From: an uncultured Haloferula sp.
GTDB taxonomy: Bacteria > Verrucomicrobiota > Verrucomicrobiae > Verrucomicrobiales > Akkermansiaceae
Assembly (NCBI GenBank): GCA_946481625.1
Contig: CAMLOZ010000202.1
Coordinates: 1 to 6,725 of the forward strand
DNA length: 6,725 nt
Direction: 5' to 3'
Shown: positions 1-6,290 of the stretch, piece after piece
Position numbering within the stretch: the stretch's first letter is position 1
How the letters are laid out: each line of letters starts with the position of its first letter
Program-made: the position numbers and the translations under genes
The notes under the pieces: generated by a model
What the model saw: only the letters and a program-made list of their open reading frames with translations
Told to the model about the DNA's origin: nothing
Database searches by the model: none

Positions 1-546
1 CTGGCCGTCCTCGGACAGCAGGATCTCGCCCACCTCGCCCACGCGCTCGTCGTTGGCGTCATAGACGGCGGCGCCCTCAAGTCGGTCGGCCGTGAGATCC
101 TCCCCGGTGGCGGTCTTCCAGCCGCGGAAGATCAGCTCGGAGCAGTAGATGTTCTCGGAGTCGAAACGGTAGCGCGGGTCGTATTCCTTGCCGAGGTCCT
201 CGCGCATGGCGTTCAAAGCAACGGGGATGTGCTTGCGTTTGTCCTCGTCGAAACGGTAGGCCCAGAACTTGTGCCCGCGACCGCGCTGGATGTAGTCCTG
301 AAGCGGGGTTTCCTTCACCGGGCCGATGGCTTCGAGGACGATCCACTCGTCGCCGTCGCGAGTGACCATCCCGCAGTGGGAATAGGGGGATTCGGTAGCG
401 CCTTCGATGGCATCGACGAGGTCCATGCCCGGCTCGTTCGGCAGGGATTGGAAAAGGATGTCGCCCTCCATGGGGTTGTAGGCGGTTTGCTTGTCGCCGC
501 TGCAGGCGGGGAGGGTGAAGAAAAGCAGGGGAAGCCAGCGCATCAT
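1..546 (-). CDS. YiiX/YebB-like NlpC/P60 cysteine hydrolase, predicted lipoprotein (3' end outside window)
   Basis: The frame is open from ATG at 546 to the window edge (182 codons, no stop), so the C-terminus is missing. Residues 1-15 form a short hydrophobic signal ending in LPAC, a lipobox with an unusual Pro at -2, so C15 is probably lipidated and the protein held in the envelope. GDILFQ (28-33), SPYSHCGMV (53-61, catalytic His57) and IYCSELI (133-139, catalytic Cys135) are hallmarks of the circularly permuted papain-like YiiX/YebB group, in which His precedes Cys. Members are thought to cleave amide or ester bonds in cell-wall or lipid substrates; the substrate here is unknown. From about residue 155 the sequence (GAAVYDANDERVGEVGEILL) departs from the usual YiiX tail and resembles the first strands of a PRC-barrel. 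A second ATG directly follows the first, and no Shine-Dalgarno sequence is seen. The gene is divergent from priA. The family call is firm; the C-terminal architecture is uncertain. Confidence 0.82.
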   Translation of the reverse strand, partial: MMRWLPLLFFTLPACSGDKQTAYNPMEGDILFQSLPNEPGMDLVDAIEGATESPYSHCGMVTRDGDEWIVLEAIGPVKETPLQDYIQRGRGHKFWAYRFDEDKRKHIPVALNAMREDLGKEYDPRYRFDSENIYCSELIFRGWKTATGEDLTADRLEGAAVYDANDERVGEVGEILLSEDGQ

Positions 547-668
547 GAAGGGAGGCTAGCGGAAATCCGGTCTCAAGCAAGATAGGTCCGGCAGGGCGGA
601 GGGGATTCGCGAAAAGACCCGAGATCGCGGATCGACGCCGGGGGTTGCTTGGTGAAGCCTTTCCGCAG

Positions 669-2900
669 ATGCCCGCCGCGCGCGTCCTGATCGACGGCCC
701 TTCCGAGCTCGTCTTCGACTATGCCATTCCCGACGGCCTGCCGGTCGTGGCGGGTTGCCGCGTGCGCGTGCCGCTGAGGAACAAGACCTCGCAGGGCACG
801 GTGCTGGACCTGGTGGAGACGCCGGGCGACCTCGGTTTCGCGCTCCGGCCGCTGCATTCGCTCAGCGATCCCGATCCGCTGATCACGCCCAAGCTGCTCG
901 AAGCGGGCCGCTGGATCGCCGACTACTATGGATGCAGTATCGAAAGCGTGATCCGCGCGCTGCTCCCGGAAGCGGTCCGCACCGAGGACAACTCGGCGAA
1001 GGTACGGAAGACGGTCGTGCTGGAAAAAGATCCTGCGCCGGAAGTGCTGGCGAAGATCACGAAGCGCGCCCCGAAGCAGGCGGCGATCCTGGCGCTGCTG
1101 GCCCACGCGCCTGAGCGGAAGATCGCGCTGGCGGATCTGGGCGAAGGCGCTTCCGCCTCGGTAAAGTCGCTCGCGAAGCAGGAACTCGTACGCATCCTCG
1201 AAGAGGAAGTGCGCCGCGACCCCGAGGCCGACGGCATCGAGGAAATCCTGCCTGACGCCCCTCTCCTGCTGAACGAGGAACAGGCCGTGGCGCTGGAGGT
1301 GGTGCTCGAATCGCTGCAATCCCCCGATGCCGCGCCGCGACCGCCGATCCTGCTTCACGGCGTGACAGGTTCCGGGAAGACCGAGGTCTATCTGCAGGCG
1401 GCGAGACGCACGCTCGATCTGGGCAAGACGGTGCTGGTGTTGGTGCCGGAGATTTCGCTGACGCCGCAGACGGTGCGGCGCTTCCGTTCGCGCTTCGCCG
1501 ACATCCAGGAGCAGGTAGCCGTGCTGCACTCGAATCTCTCGCAGGGCGAGCGCTTCGACGAGTGGCACCGCATCCGCAAGGGCAAGGCGCGGATCGTTAT
1601 CGGCGCGCGCTCCGCGGTCTTCGCGCCGCTGCCGGATCTGGGATTGATCCTGGTGGATGAGGAGCACGAGAATTCCTACAAGCAGGACCAGATCCCGCGT
1701 TACCACGGCCGGGACGTGGCAGTCCTGCGGGCCTCGCTGGAAGGCTGCACGATCGTGCTCGGCTCCGCGACGCCCTCACTGGAGTCCTATCAGAACACGC
1801 TGGAGGGAAAGTATCGGATGGTGCGCTTGATGAAGCGGGCCGACGGGCAGTCGCTGCCGCTGATCCGGGTGCTCGACATGCGTCTGGAATCGAAGAAGCA
1901 CAAGGGCGGCATGGCGATCCTCTCGGACCGCCTGAGGGTGGCGCTCGAACAACGGATCGCGAAGAACGAGCAATCGATCCTGTTCCTGAACCGCCGCGGC
2001 TTCGCGCGTTCGCTGCAATGCCCGTCCTGCGGCCACGTCTGCATGTGCCCGCATTGCTCGGTCTCGCTGACCTACCACCGCGAGGACGAGCGGCTGATGT
2101 GCCACATCTGCGGACATCAGGCGGTGGTGCCGAAGAAGTGTCCTGAGTGCCGCGACCCGGCGATCGCCTTGCAGGGTTTCGGCACGCAGAAGGTTGAGGA
2201 GGTGCTGGCAAAGGTGCTGCCCTCCGCAAGGATCGCGCGCATCGATGCCGACGCGATGCGCAAGAAGAACGCGCTGCGCGATTTGCTCAATGCGTTCCAA
2301 GCGCGGAAGATCGACGTGCTGGTAGGCACGCAGATGATCGCGAAGGGATTGCATTTCCCGAACGTGACTCTGGTTGGGATTCTCAACGCGGACATCGGTT
2401 TGCACGTCCCGGATTTCCGTTCGGGGGAGCGGACGTTCCAACTCATGACGCAGGTGGCGGGACGGGCTGGGCGGGGCGAGTTGGAGGGCGAGGTGATCGT
2501 GCAGACCTTCACGCCGCATTCCCCCTCGATCCAGTTCGCGCGGCACCATGACTTCGACGGCTTCGCGGAGCAGGAACTGGAGTTCCGGAGGCAGTTCGAG
2601 TTCCCGCCCTTCGCGCACTGCGCGATGCTGACGAGCCGTTCGACACACGAGCGGCGGGCGGAGTTCACCTTGCAAACGCTGCACCGCCGCTTGAGCGAGG
2701 ATTGCCCGCCGGGGATCAGCTTGGGGGAGCCGATGCCGAGTCCCTTGGTGAGGTCACACGGGCAGTTCCGGTTCCAGTTGATGCTGCGTAGCGCGAAGGC
2801 GCGGCCGCTGACGCGGCATGTGCAGCAGGTGTTGCAGAAGACCACGCTGCCGGAGGATGTGACAGTGGTGTTCGATATGGATGCGTGGAGTTTTACGTAG
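669..2900 (+). CDS. priA: Primosomal protein N', replication restart DNA helicase PriA
   Basis: PriA recognises stalled or repaired replication forks in the cytoplasm, unwinds DNA 3'-5' and starts reloading of the replicative helicase. The product is 743 aa, normal for the family. The N-terminus (PAARVLIDGPSELVFDYAIPDG) matches the fork-binding domain. Helicase motifs follow in order: Walker A GVTGSGKT (231-238), DEEH (330-333), GSATPS (365-370), a zinc region, GTQMIAKGLHFP (from 553) and QVAGRAGR (595-602). The zinc region has the eight expected cysteines (451, 454, 460, 463, 478, 481, 491, 494) plus an extra one at 458. ATG at 669 is chosen because PriA proteins normally begin a few residues before the ARVLVD-like strand, and GGTGAAG lies 11 nt upstream. 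An in-frame TTG at 645 would add eight residues. The gene stands alone: the upstream neighbour is divergent, and 140 bp with inverted repeats separate it from eutB. Confidence 0.97.
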   Translation: MPAARVLIDGPSELVFDYAIPDGLPVVAGCRVRVPLRNKTSQGTVLDLVETPGDLGFALRPLHSLSDPDPLITPKLLEAGRWIADYYGCSIESVIRALLPEAVRTEDNSAKVRKTVVLEKDPAPEVLAKITKRAPKQAAILALLAHAPERKIALADLGEGASASVKSLAKQELVRILEEEVRRDPEADGIEEILPDAPLLLNEEQAVALEVVLESLQSPDAAPRPPILLHGVTGSGKTEVYLQAARRTLDLGKTVLVLVPEISLTPQTVRRFRSRFADIQEQVAVLHSNLSQGERFDEWHRIRKGKARIVIGARSAVFAPLPDLGLILVDEEHENSYKQDQIPRYHGRDVAVLRASLEGCTIVLGSATPSLESYQNTLEGKYRMVRLMKRADGQSLPLIRVLDMRLESKKHKGGMAILSDRLRVALEQRIAKNEQSILFLNRRGFARSLQCPSCGHVCMCPHCSVSLTYHREDERLMCHICGHQAVVPKKCPECRDPAIALQGFGTQKVEEVLAKVLPSARIARIDADAMRKKNALRDLLNAFQARKIDVLVGTQMIAKGLHFPNVTLVGILNADIGLHVPDFRSGERTFQLMTQVAGRAGRGELEGEVIVQTFTPHSPSIQFARHHDFDGFAEQELEFRRQFEFPPFAHCAMLTSRSTHERRAEFTLQTLHRRLSEDCPPGISLGEPMPSPLVRSHGQFRFQLMLRSAKARPLTRHVQQVLQKTTLPEDVTVVFDMDAWSFT

Positions 2901-2904
2901 CCCG

Positions 2905-2982
2905 GGACCGCGAGGCGATAGTGCTTCTGCTTTCTCGGTCCGAGGCGACCTGCCAACCCTCCAAGCGAGGCAGGCGCCTCGC
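2905..2982. repeat. Inverted repeats in the priA-eutB gap, possible priA terminator
   Basis: Two inverted repeats follow the priA stop. GGACCG (2905-2910) pairs with CGGTCC (2936-2941) across 25 nt. GCGAGGC (2965-2971) pairs perfectly with GCCTCGC (2976-2982) across a four-base AGGC loop. The second is a strong compact GC hairpin but has no T-run after it, so it is not a textbook intrinsic terminator. CGAGGC recurs three times in the stretch. The GGGACCG...CGGTCC pair also occurs in the creB-creC gap. The hairpin could help end priA transcription before eutB, or it could be part of a dispersed intergenic element. Confidence 0.35.
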
Positions 2983-3040
2983 GATCCCAGGGGAGTGACT
3001 TCTTGCTCCACCTTCGGCCCGGGCGCTGCTAAGAGTGGTC

Positions 3041-4438
3041 ATGCCTTGGAGCATCACTTTTTCCGGACGGACGCATGGCTTCGCCGATCTGCGGACGCTG
3101 ATGGCAAAGGCAACTCCGCAACGCTCGGGAGATGTCCTTGCGCGAATCGCGGCGGAATCGGCGGAGGAGAGGGTGGCAGCGCAGTATCTGCTGGCGGATC
3201 TGCCGCTGGCCCACTTTCTGGAAGATCCCTTGATCCCCTACGAGGAAGACGAGGTGACGCGCTTGATCCACGATCGCCATGATACCGCGGCCTTCGCACC
3301 CGTGGCGGGCATGTCGGTGGGTGAGTTCCGCGATTGGCTTCTCTCCTATGAAACGACCGCGGAGGTCCTGACGGCGGCAGCTCCCGGACTCACGCCGGAG
3401 ATGGTCGCCGCGGTGAGCAAGATCATGGCAAATCAGGATCTGATCCTGGTCGCTTCAAAATGCGAGGTCGTGACCCGGTTCCGCAATACCATCGGTTTGC
3501 CCGGCCGGCTCTCGGTGCGTTTGCAACCGAATCATCCGACCGACGACCTGCGGGGAATCGCCGCCTCGATGTTGGACGGCTTGCTGATGGGCTGCGGGGA
3601 CGCGGTGATCGGGATCAATCCGGCGACGGACCAGGTCCCGACCGCCTGTGCCCTGCTGCACCTGATGGACGACCTGATCGCGCGCTACGACATCCCCACG
3701 CAATCCTGCGTGCTGGCGCATGTGACGACCCAGTTGCGGGCCATCGTGGAGGGCGCGCCGGTCGATCTGGTGTTCCAGTCCATCGCGGGGTCACAGGCGG
3801 CGAACAAGAGTTTCGGCATCGATCTCGCGCTGCTGCGGGAGGCCCGGGACGCGGCACTCTCGTTGAAACGCGGACCGGTGGGCCAAAACGTGATGTACTT
3901 CGAAACCGGCCAAGGCAGCGCACTCTCGGCAAACGCCCACCACGGCATCGACCAACAGACGATGGAAGCACGCGCCTATGCGGTGGCGCGGGAGTTCTCG
4001 CCGCTACTGGTGAACACCGTTGTCGGTTTCATCGGCCCGGAATATCTTTACGACGGGAAGCAGATCATCCGCGCGGGATTGGAAGATCACTTCTGCGGCA
4101 AGCTGCTGGGGCTGCCGATGGGGTGCGACGTCTGCTATACGAATCATGCCGAAGCGGATCAGGACGACATGGACACGCTGCTGACGCTGCTGGGGGTAGC
4201 CGGTTGCAACTACATCATGGGCGTACCGGGCGCGGACGACATCATGCTCGGCTACCAATCGACCTCCTTCCACGACGCCCACTATCTCCGGCAGGTCTTG
4301 AAGAAGCGGCCCGCCCCCGAATTCGAGGCGTGGTTGGAAACGGCCGGCATCGCGGACAAGCAAGGCAAGCTCCGCGACCACTCCCCCGCCCTCGCGGATG
4401 CTCCGCGCGTGCTCGGTCTGCATGCCACTGCGCCATGA
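3041..4438 (+). CDS. eutB: Ethanolamine ammonia-lyase, large (catalytic) subunit
   Basis: EutB, with EutC, forms the adenosylcobalamin-dependent enzyme that splits ethanolamine into acetaldehyde and ammonia, giving carbon and nitrogen from phosphatidylethanolamine. The product is 465 aa, close to the 453 of E. coli. It has the conserved core FRNTIGLPGR / RLQPNHPTDD / GINPATDQV. By family knowledge these hold the substrate residues, here Arg160, Gln162 and Asn193, at the same numbers as the enterobacterial enzymes. YFETGQGSALSANA carries the expected Glu (288), and NHAEADQDD (from 368) carries the expected catalytic Asp. GCNYIMGVPGADDIMLGYQ and the tail PEFEAWLE are also typical. ATG at 3041 is preferred: AAGAG lies 5 nt upstream, as a ribosome site should. 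The GTG at 3035 would overlap it. The stop overlaps the eutC start (ATGA), so the subunits are translationally coupled. No eutA reactivase is visible nearby. Confidence 0.97.
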   Translation: MPWSITFSGRTHGFADLRTLMAKATPQRSGDVLARIAAESAEERVAAQYLLADLPLAHFLEDPLIPYEEDEVTRLIHDRHDTAAFAPVAGMSVGEFRDWLLSYETTAEVLTAAAPGLTPEMVAAVSKIMANQDLILVASKCEVVTRFRNTIGLPGRLSVRLQPNHPTDDLRGIAASMLDGLLMGCGDAVIGINPATDQVPTACALLHLMDDLIARYDIPTQSCVLAHVTTQLRAIVEGAPVDLVFQSIAGSQAANKSFGIDLALLREARDAALSLKRGPVGQNVMYFETGQGSALSANAHHGIDQQTMEARAYAVAREFSPLLVNTVVGFIGPEYLYDGKQIIRAGLEDHFCGKLLGLPMGCDVCYTNHAEADQDDMDTLLTLLGVAGCNYIMGVPGADDIMLGYQSTSFHDAHYLRQVLKKRPAPEFEAWLETAGIADKQGKLRDHSPALADAPRVLGLHATAP

Positions 4439-5214
4439 GCGAGGAACTCGGTAGTTCCCTCCGCCGGTGGACCGAGGCCCGCGTGGCACTCGGGCGCTGC
4501 GGCGGCTCCCTGCCCCATGGGGCTCTGCTCGATTTCCGGTTTGATCACGCCCGGGCCCGGGATGCCGTGCACCGGGCATTCGACCCCGCGGCACTTGCGG
4601 TGGACCTCGATCCGCTCGGGCTGCCGCTGGTGCTCGCCCCCTCGCGGGCTCCCGACCGCGCCAGCTATCTGCAGCGGCCCGATCTGGGGCGGCGGCTTTC
4701 CCCGGAGGCGGAGGAGCGGCTGGCCGGATATCGCCGTGCGGAGGGATTTGACCTCGTGCTGGTCGTTTCGGACGGGCTCTCGGCCGAAGCCGCCCATCGG
4801 CAAGGGCCGGCGCTGCTCGCCACCCTCTTGCCGTTGCTGCGGGAATGGGCCTTGGCCCCGCTCGTGATCGCCCCCTTCGCCCGGGTGGCCCTGCAGGACG
4901 AGATCGGCGGGCTGCTCGGAGCCCGCGCCGCCTTGATGCTCCTAGGCGAGCGGCCCGGGCTCGGCTCACCCGACAGTCTGGGGGCTTATCTGGTGCACTC
5001 GCCAAAGCCGGGAAACACGGATGCCGACCGGAACTGCGTCTCGAACATCCGGGCCGCCGGTCTCGTGCCGGAGGCGGCCGCCCTGCGAATCCGGTGGTTG
5101 CTTGAGGAATCGCGGCGTCTGGGCTTCAGCGGCGTGGATCTGAAGGATTCGAGCGGTAGCGCTCCCTCTCCTGCTCCGCACCGGCTAGCGGGCGAACGTG
5201 GCGATTTCACGTAA
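4435..5214 (+). CDS. eutC: Ethanolamine ammonia-lyase, small subunit
   Basis: EutC is the small subunit that completes the adenosylcobalamin-binding site of ethanolamine ammonia-lyase. The 259-aa product shows the family signatures in order: ARVALGRCGGSLP (15-27), LLDFRFDHARARDAV (31-45), YLQRPDLGRRL (78-88), VVSDGLSAEA (from 110), ERPGLGSPDSLGAYLVHSP (172-190) and TDADRNCVSNI (195-205). It starts inside the eutB stop (ATGA), supporting coupled, stoichiometric synthesis; no separate Shine-Dalgarno sequence is seen. It is about 35 residues shorter than the roughly 295-aa enterobacterial protein because it starts almost directly at the catalytic fold. The N-terminal extension that directs enterobacterial EutC into the Eut microcompartment is missing. 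About 20 polar residues after GVDLKD form an extra C-terminal tail. The same frame stays open far upstream through eutB, but that part is a GC-rich shadow without family motifs. The last codons overlap a predicted CreB site. Confidence 0.96.
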   Translation: MSEELGSSLRRWTEARVALGRCGGSLPHGALLDFRFDHARARDAVHRAFDPAALAVDLDPLGLPLVLAPSRAPDRASYLQRPDLGRRLSPEAEERLAGYRRAEGFDLVLVVSDGLSAEAAHRQGPALLATLLPLLREWALAPLVIAPFARVALQDEIGGLLGARAALMLLGERPGLGSPDSLGAYLVHSPKPGNTDADRNCVSNIRAAGLVPEAAALRIRWLLEESRRLGFSGVDLKDSSGSAPSPAPHRLAGERGDFT

Positions 5215-5221
5215 CCTTCAC
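5206..5221 (+). promoter_or_regulatory. Predicted CreB binding site (cre tag, TTCAC-N6-TTCAC)
   Basis: TTCACgtaaccTTCAC is a perfect direct repeat with the exact 6-nt spacing of the cre tag known to bind phosphorylated CreB in E. coli (consensus TTCACnnnnnnTTCAC, established knowledge). It overlaps the eutC stop codon, lies 9 nt before the small ORF at 5231 and 246 nt before creB, and has the same orientation as creB. With ten fixed bases, about 0.013 exact matches are expected by chance in both strands of this window, assuming equal base use. Control of creB itself or of a transcript spanning small ORF-creB-creC is inferred. No convincing promoter was identified at a fixed distance from it. 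Confidence 0.55.
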
Positions 5222-5230
5222 TCTCCCTGC

Positions 5231-5428
5231 ATGCGGACGGGGTGCACTGTGGCCGTGCCAAGCAGCCTGATCTGGACCCTGAGTTCGACCGCATGGATTG
5301 CCTTCGCCGCCGGGCCGGGTGGCTGCCGGGAAGCGGCTCCGGTGGCGATCACCGTGCTCGCGGCTTGGATTCTTCTCGCCAGCCGGATACCCAAGGTCCT
5401 GTCGCGACCCGCCTTCGTGCCCTTCTAA
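5231..5428 (+). CDS. Possible small membrane protein (65 aa)
   Basis: I do not recognise this protein. ATG at 5231 opens a 65-codon frame ending at TAA 5426-5428, 39 nt before creB. Two hydrophobic stretches (about residues 11-28 and 35-50) are separated by a short GPGGCRE turn, and a basic region follows (SRIPKVLSR). A small two-helix inner-membrane hairpin would fit. About four fifths of codons end in G or C, like its neighbours, which favours coding but is also expected in GC-rich noise. There is no clear Shine-Dalgarno sequence; GTG codons at 5249 or 5255 are alternative starts that keep both helices. It sits between the predicted cre tag and creB, so it could be a CreB target or the first gene of the cre operon. 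It may equally be a chance frame in a long leader. Confidence 0.4.
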   Translation: MRTGCTVAVPSSLIWTLSSTAWIAFAAGPGGCREAAPVAITVLAAWILLASRIPKVLSRPAFVPF

Positions 5429-5455
5429 CGTCGTTTCCCGACCGCACTTTTCCGC

Positions 5456-5461
5456 TATCAT
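5456..5461 (+). promoter_or_regulatory. Possible -10 box of a creB promoter (leaderless)
   Basis: TATCAT matches the sigma-70 -10 consensus at five of six positions and ends 6 nt before the creB ATG. Transcription from it would start at or next to the start codon, giving a leaderless mRNA. This fits the absence of any Shine-Dalgarno sequence before creB. The region 17 nt upstream (GTTTCC) is a poor -35 match, so the call is weak. Confidence 0.25.
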
Positions 5462-5467
5462 CCTGCC

Positions 5468-6172
5468 ATGAACGTCCTGCTCGTCGAAGACGAACCCGCC
5501 ATTGCCGACACCCTCGTCTATGCCCTGAAGACCGAATGTTTCGAGGTCCACCATGCCTTGACGGGACAGGAGGCGCTTGATGCCTTCGCGGCGAAGCCCT
5601 TCGACTTCGCGATCCTGGACATCGGCCTGCCGGACATGACCGGTCTGGACGTGTGCCGCAAGCTGCGCGAGACCTCGAGCGTGCCGATCCTCTTCCTGAC
5701 CGCGCGGAATGGCGAGGTGGACCGCATCCTGGGGCTGGAGCTGGGCGGGGACGATTACGTGACGAAGCCTTTCAGCCCGCGCGAGATCGTCGCCCGCATC
5801 CGCGCCATCCTCCGCCGCGCCAGCACAACCGCCCCGGCGACCGCGCCCGCGAACGGCACGGCGGCCCCGGCGGGAGAGACCGCCGGCCCGCTGCACCACG
5901 ATCCCTCGGCGATGCGGATCCACTGCCACGGCACGGAGCTTGATCTCACGGCGCACGAGTACAAGCTGCTTCTGGTCTTTCTCAAAAACCCCCGCCGCGT
6001 GCTGACCCGCGACCAACTCCTCGACCATGCCTGGGCCGATCCCGGTGCCGTCACCGACCGTACGATCGATGCCCACATCAAGTCGATCCGCGCCAAACTC
6101 CGGGTCGTCAAACCCGGGGCGGAGGATCATATCCAAACCCGCCGCGGCCTCGGCTATCTCTTCGTCCCGTGA
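5468..6172 (+). CDS. creB: Two-component response regulator, OmpR family, CreB-type
   Basis: CreB is the DNA-binding partner of the sensor kinase CreC; in enterobacteria the pair responds to carbon or fermentation state and affects envelope traits. The 234-aa product has a receiver domain (1-116) with acidic pocket E7-D8, phospho-acceptor D51 (AILDIGLPD), T78 and K100 (TKPFSPRE). The C-terminal winged helix (about 145-234) includes LTAHEYKLLLVFLKNPRRVLT and the wing HIQTRRGLGYLF. IADTLVYAL (12-20) and the EVDRILGLELGGDDYV-TKPFSPRE stretch recall E. coli CreB more than PhoB or OmpR. The recognition-helix segment TDRTIDAHIKSIRAKLR is also CreB-like. An Ala/Thr/Pro-rich linker (about 117-141) is longer than in E. 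coli. The creC-type kinase follows after a 118-bp repeat-filled gap, and a perfect cre tag lies upstream; both support the assignment. No Shine-Dalgarno sequence is seen; the ATG is set by the receiver start MNVLLVEDE. Confidence 0.9.
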   Translation: MNVLLVEDEPAIADTLVYALKTECFEVHHALTGQEALDAFAAKPFDFAILDIGLPDMTGLDVCRKLRETSSVPILFLTARNGEVDRILGLELGGDDYVTKPFSPREIVARIRAILRRASTTAPATAPANGTAAPAGETAGPLHHDPSAMRIHCHGTELDLTAHEYKLLLVFLKNPRRVLTRDQLLDHAWADPGAVTDRTIDAHIKSIRAKLRVVKPGAEDHIQTRRGLGYLFVP

Positions 6173-6175
6173 GAA

Positions 6176-6286
6176 AAGTTCCAAGTTACAAGCGCGAGGT
6201 GCCAACGGGAGGGACCGGGGATTAGCAGCGGTTCCGCGGTCCAAGCTCTTGCTTGGAACTTGGAACTTATTACTTGGAACTTGAAC
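6176..6286. repeat. Heptad-periodic palindromic intergenic repeat between creB and creC
   Basis: The gap between creB and creC is almost wholly structured. The left arm 6176-6193 (AAGTTCCAAGTTACAAGC) and right arm 6251-6268 (GCTTGGAACTTGGAACTT) are complementary at 17 of 18 positions around a 57-nt loop. The right side continues as five 7-mers on a CTTGGAA theme (6252-6286: CTTGGAA, CTTGGAA, CTTATTA, CTTGGAA, CTTGAAC), and the left arm shows the same period in reverse complement. Inside are a second inverted pair GGACCG (6212-6217) / CGGTCC (6237-6242) and a tight hairpin CCAAGC-TCTT-GCTTGG (6241-6256). It starts 3 nt after the creB stop and ends 4 nt before the creC ATG. It looks like a dispersed, non-coding intergenic element; I cannot see other genomic copies here. 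Confidence 0.75.
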
Positions 6287-6290
6287 CCAC

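Noticed and set aside
77..580. 167-residue frame on the minus strand at the left edge
   Set aside because: It is a shadow of the lipoprotein frame (546 to 1), which has a signal peptide and both catalytic motifs while this one has none.
606..613. TTCGCGAA palindrome in the divergent gap before priA
   Set aside because: An 8-bp palindrome alone, in GC-rich DNA and without a second copy, does not support an operator.
573..1706. 377-residue open frame on the minus strand opposite priA
   Set aside because: It is an Arg/Gln-rich antisense shadow of the PriA coding sequence with no recognisable domain.
2505..2520. Near cre tag TTCAC-N6-TTCCC
   Set aside because: It has one mismatch and lies inside the PriA coding sequence; it is treated as a chance match.
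2965..2982. Strong intrinsic terminator after priA
   Set aside because: The hairpin is perfect, but no T-run follows, so it is reported only as an inverted repeat.
2881..3282. 133-residue plus-strand frame across the priA-eutB gap
   Set aside because: It overlaps both the end of priA and the start of eutB, and its composition is low-complexity and GC-driven.
3460..4434. Upstream extension of the eutC reading frame through eutB, giving a 584-residue open frame
   Set aside because: The added part lies in another frame of the well-supported eutB gene, is Arg/Gly/Pro-rich and has no EutC motifs. The family start fits ATG 4435.
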